Origin: Bedellia somnulentella
Taxonomy: Eukaryota; Arthropoda; Insecta; Lepidoptera; Bedelliidae
DNA length: 64,000 nt
Assembly: GCA_963576735.1 (NCBI GenBank)
Contig: OY755197.1
Coordinates: forward strand, 1,624,501 to 1,688,500
Reading direction: 5' to 3'
Each line of letters opens with the position of its first letter. Position 1 is the first letter of the stretch. Positions 55,575 to 64,000 of the stretch are shown here, one piece after another. The notes beneath the pieces are model-generated. The model had not been told where the DNA came from, searched no databases, and saw only the letters and a list, made by a program, of their open reading frames with translations. A program made the translations under genes and the position numbers.

Positions 55575-55868
55575 TTTCGGCCATCCTCTCCAGAGAGGAT
55601 GGATGATAGAAAATTGGTAAAAGGGATCTATAGAGCTAGTGTGGATGGTAATGTTAGTAGAGGACGACCACGGAGAACACACTTGGACCAAATTGAGAGT
55701 GTGCTCAAAAAGGCTGGCGTCCGAAGTATGAAGAATAAAAGAGCATGTATGAAAAGATTGATGGATGTAAACGAAGCTAGAGAGGTTTGTCAGGATCGTA
55801 CGAAGTGGCGATCAATAGTCTCTGCCTACCCCAATGGGAACTAATGGCGTGAGTATATGTATGTATAT
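55575..55868 (+). mobile_element. LINE C 3' part, best copy
   Basis: The frame 55599-55844 (81 residues) is open and reads KLVKGIYRASVDGNVSRGRP, RRTHLDQIESVLKKAG, MKNKRACMKRLMDVNEAREV, RTKWRSIVSAYPNGN-stop. This peptide is found at the end of a widespread lepidopteran RT-encoding LINE. After the stop only 15-20 bp of 3' UTR remain (GGCGTGAGTATATGTATG) and then the TATG tail. Inserted in the channel intron after the S6 exon. Confidence 0.7.
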
Positions 55869-56244
55869 ATGTAGTTTTCGGCCTGCCACTACGTCCATGT
55901 AAACAACATTTTAAATATATCTTGTAAAAATAACAATATATTTGTTTTAAATAACCTTGGTTTCACCTCATGCCTCTAAGAATATATGAAAAAAGTTTTA
56001 AGATGATTCGGTTGAATAGTTTTCGGGTGAAAATGTAACAGACAAACTTGCAGTCGCATTTTTATTATATATAATAAAAGGGTATTGTTGCTACTTCAAC
56101 GTTTGCGACCAATCTAAAAAACCGGAACCAATGTAGTTCTTAATGAAACAGACGTCTGAGACTGAGGTGGCTAAATCCTGTTATATTCCGGAATATTCCA
56201 GAATATATCTGTTTTGTTCAACATTTGAACTATAGGCATAGCAC
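55869..56244. other. Intron sequence left of Gypsy
   Basis: AT-rich, no exon seen; includes TTCCGGAATATTCCAGAATAT near 56200. Confidence 0.35.
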
Positions 56245-56381
56245 TGTAAGGTTGTGGGTATCAATTGAATGAAACACTCTGACTGCTGGATTAAGACTGT
56301 CTATATTTGTCTTAGGTATTCGGTAATATACATGATTACATACTAAGTTATAGATATATAAATATAAGTATCTATACTACA
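56245..56381 (-). repeat. Gypsy 3' LTR (137 bp)
   Basis: Begins TGTAAGGTTGTGGG and ends ATACTACA on the plus strand (TG...CA on both strands). A TATATTTATATATC box is visible on the minus strand. First 90 bp are identical to the other LTR. Confidence 0.9.
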
Positions 56382-56395
56382 CCTCCATCGAAAAG
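56382..56395 (-). other. Probable polypurine tract
   Basis: Short purine stretch (minus strand GATGGAGG) directly before the 3' LTR. Confidence 0.45.
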
Positions 56396-56685
56396 AAAAA
56401 AAATAAAATTAACCTAAGGTTTACATTTTATTTTTGAATCATTGATTAAATATTTGTATACATTATAAAGTTTATTTTTTTTTGAGCATTTTTTTTTTTA
56501 ATTATTTATTTTTATTTCATTAATGAACATAAAGAATAACATGACAATGTCTACGTAGTTAATAGTATACGCAAAACACATATATTATATTTTAAAACTG
56601 ATTACAAATACAATTGATTTGATTACAAACATTAATACATAACATAATTACTTATAAGCTAGAATTAAAATTGACATATATTTGT

Positions 56686-59600
56686 TTAAGGTGGATGGTA
56701 CAATTTAGTTCGATTTTTATGCACTATATCTAGTTTTCCATTTTTTAAAATTTCCACATTTGGTGAGATATCTTTAACAACAACATAAGGTCCATTATAA
56801 ATTGGTTGAAACTTATTTCCGATTTCATTTTTTATAAGAATTAAGTCATCTTTGTGGTACTTAATTGGGTTATAATTATTGTCGTATTTAATCTTTCTGT
56901 TAGATTTGTTATTTAATAAATTATGTCTCGCCTCTTTTTGAGACATCTGTAACCTGTATTTTAGTTGTAATGGATAGTCGTCATGGTTATACAGTGGACT
57001 TACCTCGTCTTGCCTTAAATTACTGGGAATAACACATTTCTTACCAAAAACTAACTCGAACGGGGTGTAACGAGTGGACGTGTGTACAGACGTATTATAA
57101 GAAAAACACCAAAACGGAAGCCACGTGCTCCACGATTCTGGATGATTATCTGTTTGTATTCTCAAATAACTATTTAAATGTTTATGCGTGTTTTCCAGTG
57201 AACCTATGGATTGGTGGTGGTAAGCTGTCGATAGTAACGTTTTAATTTCTAATAATTTACATACCTCTTGAAATAATGTTGACGTTAACTCGGCACCTCT
57301 ATCTGTCGCGATTTCTCCTGGAATTCCATATCTAAGGATAAAATTATGTACAAGATTTTTCGCAATTTCTATAGCTGATTTAGACATCATGGGGTATGCT
57401 TCCACGTACTTACTCAATTCACATTGTATCGTTAGGATGTATGAAAAGTTATTTTGATCTTTGTCTAAAGGTCCAACCACGTCGAGAAAAACTTTTTGCA
57501 TCGCCGATGTTGCGGTGGTTGTTACACACATGGGTTCCTTTATATAATGGTTACTGTATTTTTGTTTTTGGCACTTATCACACTTTTTTATATATTCCAT
57601 GACATCTTTCTCTAGTCCGGGCCAAAAGTAATATTTTTTAATATTATTGTACATCCTTCTAATACCAGCGTGGCCACTTGTTGGTAAAAGATGGAAGTCA
57701 TTTAATATTACTTTTCGCTCGTCCTTATCATTAATCCTTTTCACACCATCTAATATGCATAATCGTATATCAATCTCACGTGATAAATTATTCATAGCGT
57801 CTATACATTTTTTAATAAAATCATTATATTTTTTCTCTCTTATAAAAAATAATTCGTGCACATTAATACTTTCACAAAACATTTTCAGTTCCCTCACAAA
57901 AGCGTCTGGCGTCAGTTGTGATTGGGCAGCTGGATTGATGAACAATGTCATCTTTTTTGGTGAAAAACAAAACACACTATTTTCTTTTTCTATCTCGTTA
58001 AATCTTCGTAATTGATTTAACTTTATTTTATCAATAAAACTCAACTCCACAGAATTTTTTGGTTTACTAAATATTTCTACAACTCTCGGTTGCGCAGGCC
58101 GATCGTCGGTAGCTATATTAGTATTCCATGAATTCTGGGTATCCATCATTCTTTTATACTGTGCTCTTGTCATGACATTAATTGTGCATTCGTTCATCGC
58201 TTTCAAATCTTGTAATGTGACGGGTAATCGTGACATGGCGTCGGCTACGACATTTTTCGATCCTTTTATATATTCTATACTACAATCATACTCTTCTAAA
58301 ATTATTCTAAATTTCATAAGACGACTCGAAGGATCTTTCATACCATATAAATAAATTAAGGGCTTATGATCCGACTGAATAGTAAATTTTTTCCCATATA
58401 AATAAGGTCGAAAATGTTTAACGGCCCAAACAATCCCTAGTAACTCTTTTTCAATGGTGGGATAGTTTAATTCGGCTTTATTTAAATTACGACTTGCAAA
58501 TGCAATCGGTTTTCTATCAGAATTACATAATACTGCACCTAACGAGTAATTTGAAGCGTCTGTTTGCAATATGAATTTATTATTAACCGATAAGTCGGGA
58601 TATTGAAGCAAAGGGGGTGAGGCTATAATTGATTTTAAAGTATCGAAAGATTTTTGGCACTCCTCATTCCATTTAAAAACTACATTTGTCTTCGTTAATC
58701 GTGTTAATGGTAAAGCAATAAAAGCAAAATTCTTTATAAATTTTCTGTAATAATTTGAAAATGCTACGAATCTAACTACCTCTACTAAGTTTTTAGGAAT
58801 GGGCCAATCTTTTAATGCTTTTATTTTTCCTGGATCCGGCAAAATACCTTTATCGGATATAACGTGACCTAAGTACAATATTTCCTTTTTTAAAAATGTA
58901 CATTTTAGTGGGTTTAATTTTAAGTTAACTTTACGAAGTTTACCAAAGATGTCAATAAGATTACTGTTATGATTATCTAATGATTTACCAAAAATTATTA
59001 CATCGTTTAAATAAATAAGACATTTTTCGTAAGCTAACCCTGACATTGCAATAGTCATCATTTTTGAAAATGCGTTGGGACTAGTTTTCAATCCCATCGG
59101 CATCCTAGTCATTTGGTATTGACCTGAAATAGAAGCTTCACACGTATTTCCATTGTTTTCGGGTACTCTGAAGTGTCCTGACGAAAATGCTGTGTATTTT
59201 CTACTGGTGGGGTCAAGGTCACACTGGTAGTAGCTATTTGAAAGATCCAAGGTTGAAAAATAAATTGATCCAGATAGGGAATCCAAAATTTCGGTTATAT
59301 TTGGGAGGGGGTACTTATCGTCTTGTATGCTATTGTTTAATTTTCTATAATCTATCACTAACCTCCATTTTTTGTTTCCTTGACTATCGGATTTTTTCGG
59401 TACTAATAAAATAGGGCTCGACCATTCACTTTGACATGGTTCTATAATGCCTTCTTTTAATAAATTACTGATTTGTTTATTTATTTCACTTTTCTGAGTA
59501 AATGGTATCCTATAAGGTTTACTATATATGGGGCTAACATTCGGTTTTAACGTAATTTGATGTTTATATGTATTTGTGGTTGTTAATTTGTCACCGGGTA

Positions 59601-60318
59601 ATAGAAATATATCTGGAAATTTTGCACAAATATTTTCAATTGTAGATTGCTCCTCGTTATTTAGGTAACGTTTGACACGGTTGACATTTAAATTTTCACA
59701 TTTTTCAAAAGAACACAAGTTATATTCACTAATATTCTCGACCCTAAATTCTAAATCGCTTAATCTATATTCCTTTTCAGTAGTATTTAATATTAAGATA
59801 GGTATCATTTCATTGTGAGGTTTTACTAAAGAACGAGCTAAAAATATTCCCTCGCTTATTTCTTTTGGACAGACTACGCATTCGTCTGGGAAACTACACT
59901 TAACATAATGTAACGACTCGGACCTGGCCGGAAGTATAAAAATATTATTTTGCTCATTTTTATGTCTAAGTGGTAAATATATTTTATTGCCTAAGTGAGT
60001 ACATAAACTTAAAGAACTTTGACCTAAGTCTAAGATTGCATTATACTTAGTAAGAAAATTCTTTCCCAATATAGCATGTGCCCTACAAGGCAAGTGCTCG
60101 AATACTAAGAACTTTTGTTTTAGATGTTCCGACGATCTGTTGGACCACCTCAATGATAAGTAAACATATCCAATAGCATTAATGGAACCGCCAATTCCGT
60201 TAATCTTTAAGTTATCTTTCTCTATCGGAATATTTAATTCTAAAACATGTTTATACTTAATTGCACAGATAGAAGCTCCTGTATCAACTAAAAATGAATA
60301 ACTAAATTGATTTACATA
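56686..60318 (-). CDS. pol: Gypsy pol: protease, reverse transcriptase, RNase H, integrase
   Basis: 1210 codons open from 60318 to the stop at 56686; pol is made by frame change from gag, so no Met is needed (first Met at 60153). Order: aspartic protease with LVDTGAS (60274-60285) and later ILGKNF; RT with RLVIDYRKLN, YFSTLDLSNSYYQ, MPMGLKTSPNAF and the active-site box, which reads YLND instead of YLDD (59005-59007 is an Asn codon); RNase H with QTDAS, AELNYPTIEKELLGIV and SDHKPLIYL; integrase with an HHCC zinc finger (HAGIRRMYNN...CDKCQKQ) and the DDE core (D in VFLDVVGPL, D in ATDRGAELT, E in GSLENTHKH). Full length for the family and no stop, but the RT mutation should abolish polymerisation. 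No env follows. Confidence 0.9.
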   Translation of the reverse strand, partial: YVNQFSYSFLVDTGASICAIKYKHVLELNIPIEKDNLKINGIGGSINAIGYVYLSLRWSNRSSEHLKQKFLVFEHLPCRAHAILGKNFLTKYNAILDLGQSSLSLCTHLGNKIYLPLRHKNEQNNIFILPARSESLHYVKCSFPDECVVCPKEISEGIFLARSLVKPHNEMIPILILNTTEKEYRLSDLEFRVENISEYNLCSFEKCENLNVNRVKRYLNNEEQSTIENICAKFPDIFLLPGDKLTTTNTYKHQITLKPNVSPIYSKPYRIPFTQKSEINKQISNLLKEGIIEPCQSEWSSPILLVPKKSDSQGNKKWRLVIDYRKLNNSIQDDKYPLPNITEILDSLSGSIYFSTLDLSNSYYQCDLDPTSRKYTAFSSGHFRVPENNGNTCEASISGQYQMTRMPMGLKTSPNAFSKMMTIAMSGLAYEKCLIYLNDVIIFGKSLDNHNSNLIDIFGKLRKVNLKLNPLKCTFLKKEILYLGHVISDKGILPDPGKIKALKDWPIPKNLVEVVRFVAFSNYYRKFIKNFAFIALPLTRLTKTNVVFKWNEECQKSFDTLKSIIASPPLLQYPDLSVNNKFILQTDASNYSLGAVLCNSDRKPIAFASRNLNKAELNYPTIEKELLGIVWAVKHFRPYLYGKKFTIQSDHKPLIYLYGMKDPSSRLMKFRIILEEYDCSIEYIKGSKNVVADAMSRLPVTLQDLKAMNECTINVMTRAQYKRMMDTQNSWNTNIATDDRPAQPRVVEIFSKPKNSVELSFIDKIKLNQLRRFNEIEKENSVFCFSPKKMTLFINPAAQSQLTPDAFVRELKMFCESINVHELFFIREKKYNDFIKKCIDAMNNLSREIDIRLCILDGVKRINDKDERKVILNDFHLLPTSGHAGIRRMYNNIKKYYFWPGLEKDVMEYIKKCDKCQKQKYSNHYIKEPMCVTTTATSAMQKVFLDVVGPLDKDQNNFSYILTIQCELSKYVEAYPMMSKSAIEIAKNLVHNFILRYGIPGEIATDRGAELTSTLFQEVCKLLEIKTLLSTAYHHQSIGSLENTHKHLNSYLRIQTDNHPESWSTWLPFWCFSYNTSVHTSTRYTPFELVFGKKCVIPSNLRQDEVSPLYNHDDYPLQLKYRLQMSQKEARHNLLNNKSNRKIKYDNNYNPIKYHKDDLILIKNEIGNKFQPIYNGPYVVVKDISPNVEILKNGKLDIVHKNRTKLYHPP

Positions 60319-60597
60319 TTACCTTGCCTTTGATTAGATAACCTATTATTGTAATGGTGGTACTTACCTCTAAATGTCGACCTCGGCTGACCTCGCGAAA
60401 AACTCTGGTAACCACGACCTCTGCTAAATGATGAACTGCGATAGTAAGGGGGTGGGCAGACGTTCACATTGTAACCTCTACCTCTAAATGGAACATTTTG
60501 TTTGTATGCACCGTGACTATTTTGTCCTCTAAAAGAACCTCTGAAACGATTATTTATACTATTACGCATATACAACATATCTCCAGAACCAGATGGC
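60312..60597 (-). pseudogene. gag: Gypsy gag, C-terminal RG-rich part
   Basis: Reads SGSGDMLYMRNSIN then Arg/Gly repeats (RFRGSFRG, FRGRGY, SRGRGY, TFRGKY), an RNA-binding tail in place of a zinc knuckle. Stop at 60312-60314; pol is in another frame overlapping by 7 bases. Confidence 0.75.
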
Positions 60598-60604
60598 ATA
60601 CATA

Positions 60605-61665
60605 TAATAAATGTATTAAATTTACTTTACCGAATGTTAGTCAAGTTGATAACAATATTGTTATTGATAGTGAAAAAGTAGAATTAGTGAAAGAGACAAA
60701 ATTCCTAGGGATAATAATCGATTCTAAGTTGCAATGGGGACCCCATATACTAACACTTTCTAAAAGGCTGAGCTCAGCAGCGTATGCCGTGCGTAAGATT
60801 AGAGAAATAGCAGACATAGAAACAGCTCGCATTGTGTATTTCAGTTATTTTCATAGTATTATGTCGTACGGTATTTTATTATGGGGTAAAGCGGCTGATG
60901 TTCATAAAGTTTTTGTCTTACAAAAGCGAGCTATCCGATCTATTTACATGTTGAGGTCGAGGTATTCGTTGCGCGAAAAATTTAAAGAAATTGGCATTTT
61001 AACTGTTCCTTGCCAATACATATTTGAGAATTTAATGTATGCCAAAAAGAATATAAAAAGTTAGTGATAGGCATAATGTTAATACTCGAAATAAGGAGAA
61101 ACTTAACGTACCGAAGTGGAGACTTAATAAAGTAAGTAACTCCTTTATGGGACTATCCCTGAAAATGTTCAACAAACTTCCTTCTGACATATTGGAATTG
61201 CCTGTGGCATCTTTTAAAAAGGCAATTAAAACCATGCTTTTAAAGAAATCTTACTACAGTGTTCAAGATTTTTTAAACGACAAGGACCCAACGCGCACAT
61301 GACCGTGTCCGTAAAGCTATAAATCTTCCCTCGTTATTCCTAGGAATAATTGTCTGGTGAGGATTTTTCTTCTCACGTTATGTGATTGGTTTTTTGTGAT
61401 GGACAATTTATTTTAAATATGTCAAACTAGCGTTTGGTTTTGTCGCATAGAAAATCTTTTATAAAGTAAAAACATGTTAATAAACTAAAATTGTACAAAC
61501 CATGTTTTGAAAAAATGAAAAAATGTGAATGTAAAGAGTTTCTTTGTTGCTTCTTCTCTTTACGAACACCTTCCGAAGCAACGGACTAATGATAAATTTA
61601 AAAAATTTGACGTTCAAAAAATGTTAGTTTTTAACTTAATTTTGAAAAATAAACTTTTTGACTTT
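60605..61665 (+). pseudogene. LINE ORF2 3' fragment inserted in Gypsy gag
   Basis: Plus-strand piece of the C-terminal part of a CR1/Jockey-type RT: KCIKFTLPNV at the start, then FLGIIIDSKLQWGPHI and FSYFHSIMSYGILLWG and VLQKRAIRSIYML, up to a stop at 61064. The family's next conserved stretch (NTRNKEKL...FMGLSLKMFNKLPSDI) resumes in another frame at about 61075-61265, so the copy carries a frameshift or small deletion. 3' UTR to about 61665, ending in T-rich TTTTTGAC repeats. It interrupts the gag gene of the minus-strand Gypsy element. Confidence 0.8.
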
Positions 61666-61675
61666 TTTTTTTGAC

Positions 61676-61960
61676 TTTTTACTTCCTCTTCCACGGCTGC
61701 CTGAATCGCGTCTTTTAGGGAGTCGAAGTTACGAGCTGAAATTATCTAATAATTATCTACGATTGCGTAAACCGTCAGCAAAACGTTTAATTGCCTGTTT
61801 TTCGTTAAGAGGTTGTAAAATTTTCAAATTTTCCTTTTTTCCACCGGATTGCGAAATACTAAGATTCATAAATATTTCTGAAAGTTCCTTCCCAAATTCA
61901 TCAATAGTCCTTTGATCCTTTCTTAGAGATTGTAATTTGTTCTGTAACGCTACCGGGCTC
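61676..61960 (-). pseudogene. gag: Gypsy gag, middle part
   Basis: Minus-strand sequence reads RKDQRTIDEFGKELSEIFMN and IKRFADGLRNRR, matching the capsid C-terminal domain of 412-like gag; then a stop and frame change before ARNF...LKDAIQAA. Cut by the MITE on one side and the LINE on the other. Confidence 0.7.
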
Positions 61961-62692
61961 TTTTTAGGGTTCCGTAGCCAAATGGCAAAAACGGGACCCT
62001 TATAGATTCGTCATGTCTGTCTGTCTGTCCGTCCGTCCGTCCGTCCGTCCGTATGTCACAGCCAGTTTATTCCGAAACTATAAGAACTACATTATTGAAA
62101 ATTGGTGCGTAGATGTATTCTGTAAACCGCATTAAGATTTTAAAATAAAATCTGAAAAAAAACCAAAATTTTTAGGGTTCCCCATACATAGAACTAAAAC
62201 TCAAAATTTTTTTTTTCATCAAACCTATACGTGTGGGGTATCTATCAAAAGGTATTTGAAAATGATGTTGAGGTTTCTTATATCATTTTTTTCAAAACTG
62301 AATAGTTTGCGCGAGAGACTTTTCCAAAGTGGTAAAATGTGTGTCCCCCCCCCGTAACTTCTAAAATATGGGCATGATAAAACTGAAAAAAATATATGAT
62401 GTGTATTACTATACAAACTACTAACGAAAATTGGTTTGAATGAGATCTAGCTAGTAGTTCTATTTTTAAACGTCATAAATCAAATAACTTACCTAATTGT
62501 TTTCAGTATTTGTTTGCTCAATATTAAATCGGTAATAAGTAGACGCTTCAAATTTTCACAGAATATTTACTTGTATATCACCTTTCCTTAAATATCAAAA
62601 GGGGGCTCCCATACAAAAACGTAATTTTGTATTATAGATTATATTACGGAACCCTTTGTGCGTGAGGCCGACTCGCACTTGGCCAGTTTTTT
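61961..62692 (+). mobile_element. MITE with (GTCY)n microsatellite, copy 2, inside Gypsy gag
   Basis: Nearly identical to 37343-37966 but slightly longer at its right part (extra segment about 62500-62640). It interrupts the gag region of the minus-strand Gypsy element. Confidence 0.75.
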
Positions 62693-62809
62693 GTTATTTG
62701 GTAATAGAGTAGTGTTTATATCTTTTAACAAATCTTCGACGGAATCATAAGAAGAGTTCAATTTAATTTTTGCATTTTGGGACAATCTATTTTTTAAAAC
62801 GAAATTAAT

Positions 62810-63289
62810 TTATTGTTTCTGACAAATTGGATTATTAAGCAGAGAACTGTAATATTCGATTCCATCGATGAGTTGTTTTATTGTGTTTTCGTCTTCATTT
62901 GTCAAAATCGGTAATAAGCTAAGCGCCGTTTTTAAATCAAATTCCATTTTTAACCTGTTTAAATTACTACTAGATAAGTCACCAAATGTATTATTACTAC
63001 AAACTGGCTTTACATGTAACTTATTACAAAAATGTTGAATTTCTAAATAATACTTTTTTATATTTTCACAATTATTCGTTATTAATGTCAATATTTCTCC
63101 TGTAAATTTTTTATTTTTTATTTCTGATTCAATTACAGGAATAAGTAAAGTGTATGTATTAAATATATCGGTCGCTTGTTGTAACACTTTTTCCATTTTT
63201 TCCGGAGTTCTCTTTTCGTAACTCAACTTATTTAAGTTATCTTTTATAGACTTTAATTTAATGCCGATATCATTTAGCTCTTCGGCCAT
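62810..63289 (-). CDS. gag: Gypsy gag, N-terminal part (interrupted by stop)
   Basis: 159 residues from the preferred start MAEELNDIG (63289; an in-frame ATG also at 63331). Helix-rich start (KLKSIKDNLNKLSYEKR) and then the gag core motif FDLKTALSLLPI...NTIKQLIDGIEYYS typical of the 412/mdg1 capsid. A TAA stop at 62810-62812 ends it early: the same frame continues with capsid-like sequence (KNRLSQNAKIKLNS...) to 62693. Gag forms the cytoplasmic particle in which reverse transcription happens; this one is defective. Confidence 0.75.
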   Translation of the reverse strand: MAEELNDIGIKLKSIKDNLNKLSYEKRTPEKMEKVLQQATDIFNTYTLLIPVIESEIKNKKFTGEILTLITNNCENIKKYYLEIQHFCNKLHVKPVCSNNTFGDLSSSNLNRLKMEFDLKTALSLLPILTNEDENTIKQLIDGIEYYSSLLNNPICQKQ

Positions 63290-63461
63290 AATAAAAACAT
63301 AAAACACTTTTATACCTACGCATATTAACAAAATCTAAAATGTAAATGAAATTTAACATTACCTTATTTTATACTTCTTACTAACACTTCACGTATTAAA
63401 TCAGTACTGAAGTTCGTTATGTCTTTAAATGTACACAATCAATTATTAATCACATTAGTTT

Positions 63462-63779
63462 TTATGGTTGGTCTCCGGATCTTCCACATGAGGAACAAAC
63501 CCCTTTATCGGCTGGAACGATTGCTCTGGCATGGGAAAAACTGGTATTCATGTTTTGGCGTATAATCTGATTATCAATCCAATCATGGTGACACTTCCTG
63601 TAGCATTTGTACCCAAAATATGTGAGAGCGACCAGCAATATCACAAGAATAGCTACCATCACTGTGCTGATAGCTGAAAGATGGAATTGTAATTGTTCGC
63701 TACTTGCAGTATTCGTTGCTCCAATGCCATTTTGATTGATGGTCACTTCTTCAGGTTGGGGCGCGTTATTATTGCCCAT
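63462..63779 (-). CDS. Small membrane-protein ORF of the Gypsy element
   Basis: 105 residues between the primer site and gag. An acidic/polar N-terminus (MGNNNAPQPEEVTINQNG) is followed by one strong transmembrane helix (about residues 38-58, STVMVAILVILLVALTYFGY), then a Cys/His/Lys-rich tail (KCYRKCHHDWID) and a CSSCG motif close to the end. There is no signal peptide. Elements of the 412/mdg1 type have extra small ORFs in this position, but I do not recognise this one. Intact despite the broken gag, which may mean it is young. Function unknown; membrane association is inference. Confidence 0.6.
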   Translation of the reverse strand: MGNNNAPQPEEVTINQNGIGATNTASSEQLQFHLSAISTVMVAILVILLVALTYFGYKCYRKCHHDWIDNQIIRQNMNTSFSHARAIVPADKGVCSSCGRSGDQP

Positions 63780-63892
63780 TTTTAGTTATTCGCAAATTTA
63801 TCGATGTTAATTAACACATTTTTGCGTAATTTCTTTCACTTCCCATTACAAATAGTGTGATTACGGTGCACCAGTAGCGCACTCCTAAATAT

Positions 63893-63910
63893 GGCATGGC
63901 AGGGTCGCCA
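63893..63910 (-). other. Primer binding site
   Basis: Directly next to the LTR, minus strand TGGCGACCCTGCC: the first eight bases match the 3' end of insect tRNA-Arg, the primer of mdg1/412 elements. Confidence 0.65.
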
Positions 63911-64000
63911 TGTAAGGTTGTGGGTATCAATTGAATGAAACACTCTGACTGCTGGATTAAGACTGTCTATATTTGTCTTAGGTATTCGGTAATATACATG
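63911..64000 (-). repeat. Gypsy 5' LTR, partial
   Basis: First 90 bp of the LTR (inner part); identical base for base to 56245-56334. Confidence 0.9.

Larger units (their letters stand above)
56245..64000 (-). mobile_element. Gypsy LTR retrotransposon (mdg1/412-like), runs off the window
   Basis: Minus-strand element. 3' LTR at 56245-56381; the 5' LTR starts at 63911 and is cut by the window edge. In transcription order: LTR, primer site, small ORF (63779-63462), gag in pieces (63289-60312), pol (60318-56686), no envelope gene, LTR. Gag is interrupted by a MITE (61961-62692) and a LINE (60605-61665). It occupies the channel intron after the S6 exon. Confidence 0.9.

Noticed and set aside
56485..56685. 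Envelope-like gene downstream of pol
   Set aside because: Only about 300 bp of AT-rich sequence lie between the pol stop and the LTR; no open frame.
57396..59414. Plus-strand frames of 60-120 codons across this interval
   Set aside because: They lie antisense to the Gypsy pol frame and have no family features.

Overview
The window looks like nuclear genomic DNA of a lepidopteran insect. The host sequence is AT-rich and packed with repeat types known from moths and butterflies: Helitron-like elements, MITEs carrying (GTCY)n microsatellites, tRNA-derived SINEs, LINE fragments with the RGRPRRT motif, mariner and Gypsy. No bacterial-style gene organisation is visible. The taxonomic call is inference from repeat content and codon style.

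One host gene can be read with confidence. Between 45523 and 55483 seven plus-strand exons encode the start of an L-type (Cav1, Drosophila Ca-alpha1D-like) voltage-gated calcium channel alpha1 subunit: the conserved N-terminal block, then domain I segments S1 to S6 with the S4 voltage sensor and the TLEGWTD pore filter. All exon junctions have AG/GT borders and matching codon phases. The gene runs off the right side, because the domain I-II linker and all later domains are absent. A CpG-rich block at 21080-21547 ends in a short ORF start (21533) with a consensus donor in the right phase, and is the best candidate for the first coding exon. A second, weaker candidate lies at 10032-10073.

The rest is mobile DNA. 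About 50 copies of a roughly 250-bp (TATG)n-tailed retroposon (called SINE A here) and about 20 copies of a roughly 365-bp tRNA-derived SINE (SINE B) lie across the window and inside every calcium-channel intron, several ending only 12-50 bp from splice sites. Fragments of a LINE (LINE C, encoding RGRPRRT...VSAYP) share with both SINEs a 3' end of about 45 bp that contains a small CCCC/GGG hairpin. This suggests one retrotransposition system in which two unrelated SINEs use the tail of LINE C.

Regions: 1-9650 repeat mosaic (Helitron-like H1 and H2, SINEs A and B, MITEs); 9650-11440 mostly unique; 11445-20600 repeats with unique patches; 21080-21547 candidate promoter and first exon; 24432-28120 a five-layer nest (SINE A split by a LINE, the LINE split by an intact mariner, the SINE also split by SINE B); 31250-36110 tRNA-like foldback elements; 41841-43264 second Helitron H2; 45523-55483 channel exons; 56245-64000 a minus-strand Gypsy retrotransposon of the mdg1/412 kind, whose gag is broken by a LINE and a MITE.
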